From NCBI GenBank assembly GCA_001247695.2, contig LGRX02031403.1, positions 62,001-126,000 of the forward strand: a stretch of DNA of 64,000 nucleotides, in the 5' to 3' direction. Shown here in pieces: positions 1 through 9,485 of this stretch; position 1 is the stretch's first letter; every line of letters starts with the position of its first letter. The notes below the pieces were generated by a model that saw nothing but the letters and a program-made list of their open reading frames with translations, was not told where the DNA came from and searched no databases. The position numbers were made by a program, and so were the translations under genes. The DNA is from Cymbomonas tetramitiformis. Lineage: Eukaryota; Chlorophyta; Pyramimonadophyceae; Pyramimonadales; Pyramimonadaceae.

Positions 1-645
1 CACCCACCCAATTCAAAGGATGTGGCCGCCCATGGCTTGAAGTCGTATACAGCGAAAAAGAAGTCGGTCACCGCCCTTCAGTTGAAAGGCGACTATGTTG
101 GCATCAAGGTATGGTTCTGCAAGCACAACCCTTAGAATACACGATATCCAGAAGATATCACATATGTCTTCTGGGTATCTTCCGCACGTCTTCTGGATAT
201 GTATTTAGTTTCTTTAATTACGTAAGTGACATTTGCAGCTGATCGTAAACTTTTGTGTGACTGCACCCAGGTGCTCTCTTTGGCCGTCGACAAGGACGAC
301 GTTGGCTTTGATGACGCCCCGTTGCTCTTCTCCGCCTGGCAAAATGGCATGGAAATGGCCTTTGTCGGGTTGGAGAAGATGTACGGCAAGGGCCTCAAGG
401 CGAACGACAAGATCGCCGGGCCGGGTGGCCTCGGGTCCCAACTTCTCACTGCGATGGAGGAGAAGACGTACCCCTTCGGGGACAAGTCAAAGTGGGGCCT
501 GGTGGTTCCCATCAGCCACCTCCGCCCCATCTTCAAGGAGAACTTGCATCGGGCCTACGAAACCACCAGCTCCGAAGCGGGGTCTCCGAAGGGGGAGGAA
601 ATCCTTTCTAGTGCTAGTAACAGTGAAGACGGTTCTGATGATTGA
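1..645 (+). CDS. 3' part of an unknown spliced gene (two exons visible)
   Basis: The window opens inside an exon that reads without stops from base 1 to 108. A GT-AG intron (109-270, GTATGG donor, CACCCAG acceptor) joins it in phase 0 to exon 2 (271-645), which ends in a TGA stop. An earlier AG at 237-238 would put the second exon in an Arg-rich frame that looks non-coding, so I prefer the acceptor at 270. The visible protein is about 160 residues with no family I recognise. It has an even globular composition and an acidic Ser/Glu/Asp-rich tail (NSEDGSDD). An AATAAA signal lies near 660. The intron carries the same GAAGAC/GATATC palindromes as the block downstream. Coding status is likely; function unknown. 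Confidence 0.55.
138..207. repeat. GAAGAC-type palindromes inside the intron
   Basis: Short units such as CCAGAAGATATC and GTCTTCTGGATAT occur inside the first intron. They belong to the same family as the large block at 780-1390, so the two blocks flank exon 2. Confidence 0.6.
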
Positions 646-779
646 AACTGTAAATATGTAAATAAATATCTTTGTAAAAAAACCTTCTTCTTTGTTCCAT
701 TTGTATCATCCTGCCAACGAACTGCATGCGTGTAACCTGAACGCATACGTATAGCGACTTTTGGTATAAATGCAGAAGA

Positions 780-1390
780 CATCCAGAAGACGTCTTCTGG
801 ACGTCTTCTGGATGTCTTCTGGGTTCCAGAAGACGTCTTCTGGGATCCAGAAGACGCCCGGAAGACGTCTTCGGCGCGTCTTCTAATGTCTACCATCTTC
901 TGAGTTTCAGAAGACGTCCAGAAGATCTTCCGGGAAGACGTCCCGAAGATATCTTCTGAACGTCTTCTGCATGACTTCTGTACATCTTCTGAATTCCGGA
1001 AGATGTCTTCTAGACGTCTTCTGGGTTCCAGAAAATATCCAGAAGACATCTAGAAGACGTCTTCTACGCGTCTTCTAATGTCTACCATCTTCTGAGTTTC
1101 AGAAGACATCCAGAAGATCTTCCGGGAAGATGTACAGAAGACGCCTAAAAGATATCAAGAAGACGTCTTCCGGGATCCAGAAGATATACAGAAGACGTCC
1201 AGAAGATAACTTCTGGACGTCTTCCCGGAAGATCTTCTGACCGTCTTCTGGAAACCAGAAGATGGTAGACATTAGAAGACGCGCCGAAGACGTCTTCTGG
1301 GCGTCTTCTGGATGTCTTCTGGACCCAGAAGACGTTCCAGAAGACATTCAGAAGACGTTCAGAAGACATTCAGAAGACGCGTCTTCTGGT
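780..1390. repeat. block of clustered imperfect palindromes around GAAGACGTCTTC
   Basis: The stretch is built almost entirely from variants of a palindrome with core GAAGACGTCTTC, flanked by CCAGA and TCTGG. Units are irregularly spaced and differ at the centre (ACGT, ATCT, ATAT). Larger inverted blocks are also visible: the TCTACCATCTTCTGAGTTTCAG text at about 890 and 1080 returns in reverse complement near 1255-1275. Long open frames occur here on the minus strand only because the repeat lacks stops. I see no gene. It could be a foldback-type element or locally expanded satellite. Confidence 0.75.
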
Positions 1391-1407
1391 TTTCCCAGAA
1401 TGTAGGG

Positions 1408-1611
1408 CCCATAAGGTGGGGGGCAGTCACACTCTCTCTGATCACCCCTTGACCCGAGGTGCCACGTCAGCTTGCTCCTGTTGCCGTTCCGTGATAATAA
1501 AACCCCAAAGCTATTTTATTATCTCATCTTAGTCTGGAGTGAATTGTGGTGTCACTCCCTGCTAGTGCTTCCGCCAGTCTAATATATAATATATATTAGC
1601 CTTTTCTATTA
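1408..1611. repeat. left 204-bp direct repeat (LTR-like)
   Basis: Left member of the pair; it starts at CCCATAAGGTGGGGGG and ends in TCTATTA. Confidence 0.6.
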
Positions 1612-1674
1612 GGTTATCGGTCCACCATCTTTGGTGTGGCATCCTTTTCTCGGCTACTTTGATCACGCACCCCG

Positions 1675-1770
1675 CACGTAACCCGCACGTAACCCGCACG
1701 TAACCCGCACGTACTCAGCACGTAACCCGCACGTACCTTTTCGCACGACATCCGCACGTACCTTTCGTCG
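1675..1770. repeat. short tandem CGCACGTA repeats
   Basis: About nine imperfect copies of an 11-bp unit (CGCACGTAACC) inside the small element. Confidence 0.7.
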
Positions 1771-2959
1771 TAGCACGACCTTAGTTTTCGTCTTTCTTTT
1801 ATATTGCGCGTGCCTACAGGCTCATCAACTTTGACAACTTCGCTTTGGACTCTGGCCGGCAGCGCCTTCGCTGCAGGAAGATCCGCTTTTCGCACGACTA
1901 TTTTGACCTCGTCACCGTTTTTCTCGTCAAATTCTACCCAGGATTGACGTTTTCATCGGCTGGTTTGGTTAATTTTACCGAATTTCACGTTTTCCACCCA
2001 TACCCAAACTCCTTGGGTTACAGATTTCTGCAGCTCACGGGTCATGGCTTCGGCGCGTCAGAGTGCGCGCATGGCCGCAGTTCAAACGGCGCTTGAACTA
2101 CTGTACTTCGACAACAACAATTTACCACTGGCTACGGTCTGGTGGTGCTTGGTGGTGCTTATGCACCAAGCACGAACATCAACACCGGCGTTTCCAACGA
2201 CATTGACAGCGAGAAATTTGACTTCGCCGTTCTCACCACTCCGCATTCTCCGCTTTCACCTAACACATTTCCTGGCTGTCATCTGGTGGTGTGTGGTGGT
2301 GTTATCACTACCGCACACACCCAGGCCAATGCTCCAATTCTCGCTTTCGCAAAGTGCGCAGCCATATTTCCGTGCTCTTCTCGCATTTTGCGACCTCGGC
2401 CATCTTGCCCTCCCAGCGCCGTGGCATTTTCTCTGGTGGTGCTAGGCTACTTTCTAGAGTGGCCTCGCACAGGGGTGGGATGACGTATCCCATTTTGACT
2501 GGTGTTGGACCTTAGCATCATCGAGGACGCCGCCGCCAGTCAACCAGTTAAGCCTGCTTGCTTAGTAATTTTGGCAGCCTACCCCGTGGGAGTAGTGATC
2601 CCCACGGCACATGCATGGGCGTATGCCCCTAGCCTATCTGGTTGCCATCTTTCATGGGCTCACAGCGAGCTGTGGTGCGGCAATCGACCCGCCACCAGGC
2701 ACGTCAGCGTCTGGTGGTGTGCACAAGTAAACCGCGACGAATGACTCCGGTGTAGAGCTCTAGCTAGTGCAGTATTTGCGGGCCAGCGCCCATGTGGGGA
2801 TCCACCTCTAGTTGGACTGAAGAAGGTCCCATTGGGCCTGTAACTGCTGCCTGTTTTGCCTAGGGCTTAGGTTCGGGATGCTTGCTTGCTTATTTCATTG
2901 TGGCACCTCACTCCTTCGGGGTGAGGTGGTGTGATGCGAGATGGGACTTTCAGCCCCCC

Positions 2960-3163
2960 CCCATAAGGTGGGGGGCAGTCACACTCTCTCTGATCACCCC
3001 TTGACCCGAGGTGCCACGTCAGCTTGCTCCTGTTGCCGTTCCGTGATAATAAAACCCCAAAGCTATTTTATTATCTCATCTTAGTCTGCAGTGAATTGTG
3101 GTGTCACTCCCTGCTAGTGCTTCTGTCAGTCTAATATATAATATATATTAGCCTTTTCTATCA
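2960..3163. repeat. right 204-bp direct repeat (LTR-like)
   Basis: Right member of the pair. It is preceded by a C-run and ends in TCTATCA. Confidence 0.6.
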
Positions 3164-3493
3164 GTACAGTCGAACGGAGTCATGCAAGTTATGACCTACG
3201 GTGCACTGAATCCAGCACACCACCCTGTAATTGTACGGAGTGTTGTTCAGGTGGCAGAGAGCGGCTCACGGATAAAGTCAATTGTCCGAAACAACAAACA
3301 GCTAGAAGCTGGAAACTGCTAGAGGGAGGCCTGTGCTTTAGCCAGGGCGGTCCCTTTCTAAAACTGCTGCTAGGATACTGCTCACAAGCTAAGTTCCTAC
3401 AGCTCAATCTTACAGCTACTCAGCCACTTTCAAAGTAGTCCACAAAGCTGCAGAGTTCACCAGAGTTGAAGCGGTTTTAAGAGGTTGTCAGTG

Positions 3494-4053
3494 TCAAAGA
3501 TGTTCAACCAGAACCAGAGTCCAGAAGTCATAATCCAGAACCAGAGTCCAGAGACCAGAGTCCAGAGTCCAGAAACCAGCACCAGAATCCAGAAGCCAAG
3601 ACCAGAAGCCAGAGCCAGAACAAGATTCGTAGAACAAATTTAGGAATCCTGAAAAGTGAAAATCCGAGTCCAAGCCTGCCGAAAGTCCAAAAGGAAAAGA
3701 AATGCTGAAGGCAAAATTGCATGGCAAGGCAGACAGACTGTTGGCAGTCACCCCTGCGGGATGTACTGCTGCGGTGAAGTCAGCCGCTCGATCGAGCACC
3801 ACCGAACCCTGAGCCGCTGAGACACATGCTAGGCACATGAGGGCGGGCAAGGCAAGGGATGCAAAAGAGAAGACCCTCGGCAAAGTTCCCACACCGACAC
3901 GTGACCGTGTAGCCGGTGGGGCCGAGGGAATCTCGTCTCCGGAGGAAGAAAAACCGTCGGAGTCGTCGTCATCGTCGATCACGGAAAGCTCCCCCGGGTG
4001 AATCGAGCCGTGAGAAGGCTCAATCGAACACAAATTAAGGGAGGGGTCAGAGC
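3494..4053 (-). pseudogene. gag-like gene, third (3') piece, separated by the 11-kb transposon
   Basis: Minus-strand frame that enters from the left end of the DNA transposon. Joined to 15195-15908 with one copy of the ATGC duplication, the frame continues without a stop. It goes into an acidic Asp/Ser-rich stretch (SVIDDDDDSDG) and then a hydrophobic, low-complexity tail. The first 60 or so residues look coding; the tail beyond about 3640 overlaps the CCAGA repeat and is probably not. The true 3' end of the gene is not clear. Confidence 0.5.
3505..3640. repeat. CCAGAA/CCAGAG low-complexity tandem
   Basis: Irregular tandem of 6-8 bp units around CCAGA(A/G). It explains the Trp/Leu/Asp-rich minus-strand translation here, which I do not regard as protein. 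Confidence 0.7.
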
Positions 4054-4057
4054 ATGC

Positions 4058-4079
4058 GGCATGTGGCACGCGTGGGTGG
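4058..4079 (+). repeat. left terminal inverted repeat of the 11-kb transposon
   Basis: Exact reverse complement of 15173-15194; preceded by target duplication ATGC at 4054-4057. Confidence 0.85.
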
Positions 4080-4099
4080 TACGTTTATGCATAATTTGA

Positions 4100-4870
4100 C
4101 GAATTTTCGAAAAATGACATTTAGAAGTGTTAGAAGGTTGGAGAAGTTTGGAGAAGGTTTGGACAAACTCAAAAATGTAAAATTTTGACATTTCGGGTTT
4201 TGGAGTAGCCGTGCGGGGCCATTTCGTTTACTGCAAATACCAGGGAATCAAGTTGTGCACATGGAATGCTTGCGCGACACATTAATAAGTTTATAAAAGG
4301 CCATTACAAGGTTTGGGAAGGTGCAACATGATAGTAGAAGGCAGTAAAAGGTTGCATGTCCAATATTTTAGGGTTTTAGGGTTGCTGGCGGGGTGGTGTG
4401 GGTGAAATATTAGTTGTGAGAGGGGGTTCGGCGTGTGCGGGGTCCGCTATAAAGTGCACAATTTCGGGAAATGATGATATTACACGGTTTGATATTTTTG
4501 GAGAAGTTTGGAGAAGGTTTGGACAAACTCAAAAATATGAAATTTTGACGTTTAGGGTTTTGGAGTAGTCGTGCGGGGCCATTTTGGTCACTGCAAACGG
4601 CAGGAAATCGAATTTTGCACTTGGCATGCATGCGCGGCATATGAATGTGTCGCTACAAGGCCAATAACAAGCGGGAAATTATATTGTATGATTTAATATT
4701 TTTGGAGAACATCGGAGAAGGTTCGTAGAAACAAAATAATGCAATATTTTGATATTTTGGGTTTTGCAGGAGCCGCGCGGGACCAATTTGTTCACTGCAA
4801 ATATCAGGATGGTTGCCGTGTCATGCACACGGCCGATGTTTTGAAAATAAAGAGCAATTCAATATGCAAG
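4100..4870 (-). repeat. left subterminal repeats (about three degenerate copies)
   Basis: Copies begin near 4138, 4498 and 4700 and share GGAGAAGTTTGGAGAAGG, then a stretch ending in GCGGGGCCATTT. They are the reverse complement of the array at 14250-15170, but more diverged. A TTTTAGGGTTTTAGGG motif lies at about 4368-4387. No gene is visible here. Confidence 0.8.
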
Positions 4871-5060
4871 TGCATTTCCATGCTTATATTCCAATGTTCA
4901 TACACAATCTAATGTATGAATACTTGCAAGTGACATGATTACCGTAGTGTCAGATTATTAGAGTTATGCAAAAATTGCAGCTTACTGTAGCACGAAGCAC
5001 CAAGATGCGGCTCTCGGGACAGCTCAAATAGCACTTTTAGTTAGGCAAACGATTTCTAAG

Positions 5061-8000
5061 CTAGCGCCTGTCGAACAGCTCTTCCAAGGAAACACGTGAG
5101 CGTGAAGCCCCACGAGCAAGGTCCTGCAATTGATCCGCGGTCAGGGTGAAAAGCTGCTGTGCTGGTTGGGCGAGCTGCTGTGGTTGGGCGAGCAACTGCG
5201 GTTGCGCGAGCAGCTGGGGTTGCGCGAGGAGTTGCGGTGGTTGCGCGAATAGCTGGGGTTGCGCGAATAGCTGGGGTTGCGCGAGCAATTGTGGTTGCAG
5301 CTGGTAGGATTGCTGAAGCTGCGAGAGCTGCTGGAGCTGCTGAAGTTGTTGCAGCTGTTGAAGCTGCTGGAGTTCTTGCAGCTGTTGAAGCTGCTGAGGC
5401 TGCTGCACCGGTTGAAGCTGTTGGGGCTGCAGCAACGGTTGAAGCTGCTGGAGCTGCTGCATCTGTTGATGCTGCTGGGGTAGCTGCACCTGTTGAAGCT
5501 GAGACTGGGGCTGCGAGAGTTGCTGCAGCTGCAGGGGCTGCTGCGGCTGTTGCAGCTGCTGGGGCGGCAGCATCTGTTGAAGCTGAGACTGGGGCTGCGG
5601 GAGTTGCTGCAGCTGCAAGGGCTGCTGCGGTTGTTGAAGCTGCTGAGGCGGCAGCACCTGTTGAAGCTGAGACGGGGGCTGCGGGAGTTGCTGCAGCTGC
5701 AAGGGCTGCTGCGGCTGTTGAAGCTGCTGAGGCGGCAGCACCTGCTGAAACTGCTGGGGCTGCAGCACCTGATGAACCTGAGACTGTGACTGTGGGAGTT
5801 GCTGCAGGTGCTGGGCCAGGAGGAGTTCCTCCTGCTGCTGGGCCTGCGGGACGCCCTGACGAACTGCTTCCAGACCTGAGATCTCACCCTCCGTCCCTTG
5901 CTCCGCCGTGGGCGTCGCCGACGCCACAGGTGCCGGTCGCGGTTCCTCGGAGGCCGGCACTTGCGGCAGGAGCGTCTCCAAACTAGCGCGCTCCAGCTCT
6001 AAGCGCCGGTCCAGTGCGCTCTGCTGTCTCTGCTCCAACGCTTCCAAGCTCCGAGCAAACTCCTCTCCCTGCTTCCTCAACAGCTCCTCCAACTGTTCAC
6101 TCGTCACGCCCACCTGCAAAGGTCCACTTCTTCCTTCCTCTACCTCCACCTGCGCCGCCAGTGGGACCGCCAGCACCCCACTGCCGACACTTGACCTCCG
6201 GCCTCGAGAACGACCACCTCCAGCTTTCCCCGTGCCTTTCCCCGTGCCAGCATCAAGTGCCCTACCCGACACGTCGCTCGGTGCTTGGCTCCCCCTTCGG
6301 TGTGGAACGGCCAGGTGCGCAGGCGCGGCAACCCGCTTCTGCAAGGTGTGGCCGTCAGCCAAATCCGACCTCATGCGCTTCCTTCCTGAGGCCCCTTTAG
6401 ACGCAATTGTCTCAGGCGGTGCAGCATCCTCTGTGACCGTATCCCCCTCGGAACCCGCGCCCCCACGGCTAGGGGCAACCGATGCCGCGTCCTTGTCCAC
6501 GAAGAGGTAGTCGTCACGGGTAACGCTGGGTCCTAACTCCACCCGGTCCGCAGTATTCACCTGCCTCAACGGGGCCGTCACCGACACGCCCTCCTGCAAG
6601 CCCTTCGCTTTTTCCACCGCAATCTGTTGTGGCACAAACTTCCTGAGGACCTGGAACACTTTGTCGATCTTCTCGTTGTCACGGAAGTAAGCCTCCCCTC
6701 GGGCTTTGTCCGTTACGCCCACGTTCAGCTTGTTCATGCGGAAGGTGTGAAACATCTCCGGGTCGGCGTTCGGCCCATCGATTGGCCCCCCGCAATGGAC
6801 AAACCACCCTTTATTCTTTATGTGCAGGATTGAGCCTACCACATACCCCCCCGAGTGACCCTGGTGAAACACCACTCCGCCGTACGAGAATTTCCCGTTC
6901 GATTTCTCGGCGTATCCCTCCTTCCCACCAAAGCCGTCGCCATACACATACCGCGGCCTAAAGTTAATGTACTTGTTGTACGAGTGAAGACGTTGCGGCA
7001 GATCCAGGTCCTCCCACCGAGGCTTCCGCTGATGGCCACCTACGGGCAATGCCTGTGCGGGAGTGTTCGTGGGTTGCTCCGCCGATCCCAACGGCGCGTC
7101 CGGTACCACCCCCGCGGTCTCGGGTGCGGGCACCTCCGTGCTCGTGGGGGCGGGAGCATCCGCGGGTTGAGCCGCCGCTCCCGACGGCTCCTCTACACCC
7201 CCCGCGGGTTCCTCCGCCGATCCCGACGGCGCGTCCGGTACCACCCCCGCGGTCTTGGGTGCGGGCACCTCCGTGCTGGTGGGGGCGGGAGCATCCGCGG
7301 GTTGAGCCGTCCCTCCCGACGGCTCCTCTCCACCCCCCCGAACGCCCTCGGGTGTGGCCGCTTCAAGGGGTGGGGGAGCCGATGCCGAGAACTCCGAGAG
7401 CATGGACAAGGCAGGTGCCGGAGTGTCCGCGGGTTGCTCCGCCGATCCCGACGGCGCGTCCGGTACCACCCCCGCGGTCTTGGGTGCGGGCACCTCCGTG
7501 CTCGTGGGGGCGGGAGCATCCGCGGGTTGAGCCGTCCCTCCCGACGGCGCGTTCACTACCAGCCCTGCGGTGTCGGGTGCGGGCACCTCCGTGCTGGTGG
7601 GGGCGGGAGCATGCGCGGGTTGCTCCGCCCCTCCCGACGGCCCCTCTACACCCCCCCGAACGCCCTCGGGTGTGGCCGCTTGAACAAGGGGCGGGGGCCA
7701 CGCCGACGGCACCGCAAGCAACGGCAAACTCTTCTCGAGCGCGCCTTCCAGCAGCATGGCACCATGTTTTGCGAGGTTCAGAGCGTCTCTCTCGGCTTGG
7801 GAGGTTGGGTAGACCGTGCGCTTCGCCATGCACTCCGGCCTACCACAATTGTTCACCTCTTCAATGCCTTTGGCTACCATGCACACGTTATGGTAGCTAG
7901 CATTGCAGTGCGAGCACCTGTGGACACCACGTCCATCGTCCTTCTCGCATATGAAGCAGGACTCATCTGGTGCTGGCGGTGGGGGTGAGGGCGGAGCCGT

Positions 8001-8663
8001 GGCGAGCCCACCTAATTCATAGAACACCAAAACCAAGCACGTTTACACAAGTAGGACGAGAAACATAAATAGAACTAAAAACTCATTACAACGTTATATT
8101 ATTGGACCACTTTGAAAAATGTGCTCACCAGCGTCGCCGGTCTTCAGCGCGCTAGTAGGCCAGTCCAAGGACTTTCTTCGAGAACTCTGCGCTTCCTTGG
8201 CCAAGCCCGCCAACGCGCGGGGAGCGTCAATTGAGGCCAGCGTTTTAACGGTGGCCTCGGTGGCATCTTCCGCCACTTCACTAGCAGTACACTCTGATCG
8301 CTGCTCGCACTCCTTGCGCCCACAGTTCTTTTGATTTGTGAGCAAACCACAATCGGCAGTCCCGAATTTTCGCTGACATGAAGGATGGAAACCACCTCCA
8401 CAAACACTACAAGTCATAATGGTCGCGCTTTTCTTGCAATAAACGCACTTCCCCGGCCGAGGACCACACTGCTTGCATATTACTCCAACCTCCTCATTGC
8501 TAGAACACGCGAAATGAAAGTAGCCCTGGCACGTCTTGCATTGGATCTTCGGTACAATAGTTTTCGGGACCGCACAATCGCGGACCACACATTTCACTAC
8601 ATTCTCTTCTTTCTTCTTCACAAGAGCTTTCACAACAGCCTGTTGTCCACGGTTCGCCCCCAT
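5061..8663 (-). CDS. PHD/zinc-finger, Gln-rich protein carried by the transposon
   Basis: Two exons: 8663-8129 (ATG at 8663-8661) and 8011-5061, with a 117-bp GT-AG intron (donor GTGAGC, acceptor TTAG). The join keeps the frame and gives 1161 residues. Exon 1 has Cys/His clusters of PHD or related zinc-finger type (CKTCQGYFHFAC, CVYCKKSATIMTCSVCGGGFHPSC). Exon 2 opens with a further PHD-like finger (CFICEKDDGRGVHRCSHC). Next come four or more copies of an Ala/Pro repeat (APAPTSTEVPAP) and a conserved central domain (GGKEGYAEKSNGKFSYGG to FHTFRMNKLNVG). The C-terminal third is Gln/Leu-rich, built on QLQQ repeats. It may bind chromatin or element DNA; that is inference. A damaged paralogue lies at 44476-46592, which supports this gene as a mobile-element component. 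Strong antisense open frames come from the CAG-type repeats. Confidence 0.7.
5150..5850. repeat. CTGCTG/TTGAAG-type coding repeat (Gln/Leu tract)
   Basis: Imperfect trinucleotide-based and roughly 90-bp higher-order repeats encode the Gln/Leu-rich C-terminal region on the minus strand. At least three near-identical higher-order copies are visible between 5490 and 5760. Confidence 0.7.
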
Positions 8664-8762
8664 GTTTCTGGGGCAAGGTGTTAACGTGCTACTTACTCTT
8701 AGGTTTCAGGAGCATAAGTCAATTAAGTAAAGGCGGAGTCTTGGGCCTTCAAGTCCGTCCAG

Positions 8763-9485
8763 AACTCCAAAGCGCCACATCACCATGCACATACAAATAT
8801 CCCACGCAAAAATATTTCGCTGTGGAACCCTAACAGATTTGGAGTCCGTCGATAAAACTTGATCGAACTCCAAAGCGCCACATCACGATGCACACAACAT
8901 TATGTCACGGATATAAATTATGATGTGGAGCGCTGACAGATTTGGAGTCCGTCGATAAAACTTGATCGAACTCCAAAGCGCCACATCAAGATGCACATAA
9001 CATTATGTCACGGATATAAATTATGATGTGGAACGCTGACAGATTTGGAGTCCGTCGATAAAACTTGATCGAACTCCAAAGCGCCACATCACGATGCACA
9101 CAACATTATGTCACCGATATAAATTATGATGTGGAGCGCTGACAGATTTGGAGTCCGTCGATAAAACTTGATCGAACTCCAAAGCGCCACATCACGATGC
9201 ACACAACATTATGTCACCGATATAAATTATGATGTGGAGCGCTGACAGATTTGGAGTCCGTCGATAAAACTTGATCGTACTCCAAAGCGCCACATCAAGA
9301 TGCACATAACATTATGTCACCGATATAAATTATGATGTGGAGCGCTGACAGATTTGGAGTCCGTCGATAAAACTTGATCGAACTCCAAAGCGCCACATCA
9401 CGATGCACACAACATTATGTCACGGATATAAATTATGATGTGGAGCGCTGACAGATTTGGTGAACTCCAAAGCGCCACATCATGA
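8763..9485. repeat. seven 103-bp hairpin-forming tandem repeats between divergent genes
   Basis: The motif AGATTTGGAGTCCGTCGATA, or its final truncated form, starts near 8835, 8938, 9041, 9144, 9247, 9350 and 9453, an exact 103-bp period. Each unit contains an inverted pair (GATGTGGAGCGCT with TTTGGAGT, then ACTCCAAAGCGCCACATC) around a loop of about 19 bases, plus a TATA-like GATATAAATTATG. The array sits in the gap between the minus-strand PHD gene (start 8663) and the plus-strand transposase gene (from 9731). It is a good candidate for a shared promoter or transposase-binding region. Confidence 0.8.

Larger units (their letters stand above)
1408..3163. mobile_element. small non-coding element between 204-bp direct repeats (TRIM-like)
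   Basis: Two nearly identical direct repeats, 1408-1611 and 2960-3163, bracket about 1.35 kb. By eye they differ at only a few positions. Each contains GATAATAAAACCCC, a possible polyadenylation signal, and ends in TCTATTA or TCTATCA. The interior has no convincing gene. It holds a short tandem array (CGCACGTAACC type, about 1675-1770) and scattered TGGTGGTG runs. This layout fits a terminal-repeat retrotransposon in miniature. I could not find a matching target duplication or a clear primer-binding site, so a segmental duplication remains possible. Confidence 0.5.

Noticed and set aside
109..238. Intron of the left-edge gene ending at the AG at 237-238
   Set aside because: It would place exon 2 in an Arg-rich frame out of phase with exon 1; the AG at 269-270 keeps phase 0 and the better frame.
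555..1369. Minus-strand open frames rich in Arg/Glu/Asp/Val/Phe/Ser
   Set aside because: Produced by the GAAGAC palindromes, which lack stops; no protein-like features.
3494..3640. Trp/Leu/Asp-rich protein tail on the minus strand
   Set aside because: Encoded by a CCAGA low-complexity tandem; unlikely to be selected as protein.
5150..5990. Long plus-strand and other-frame proteins (Ala/Val-rich, Leu/Arg-rich, Ser/Asn-rich)
   Set aside because: They are antisense or shifted readings of the Gln-rich repeat; only the minus-strand frame joins to zinc-finger exons.
7049..7900. Arg/Pro-rich plus-strand frames opposite the Ala/Pro repeat
   Set aside because: Shadow of the minus-strand APAPTSTEVPAP repeats.
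8763..9485. Regular repeats resembling a CRISPR array
   Set aside because: The period is 103 bp with the whole unit repeated and no unique spacers. The setting is a eukaryotic transposon.
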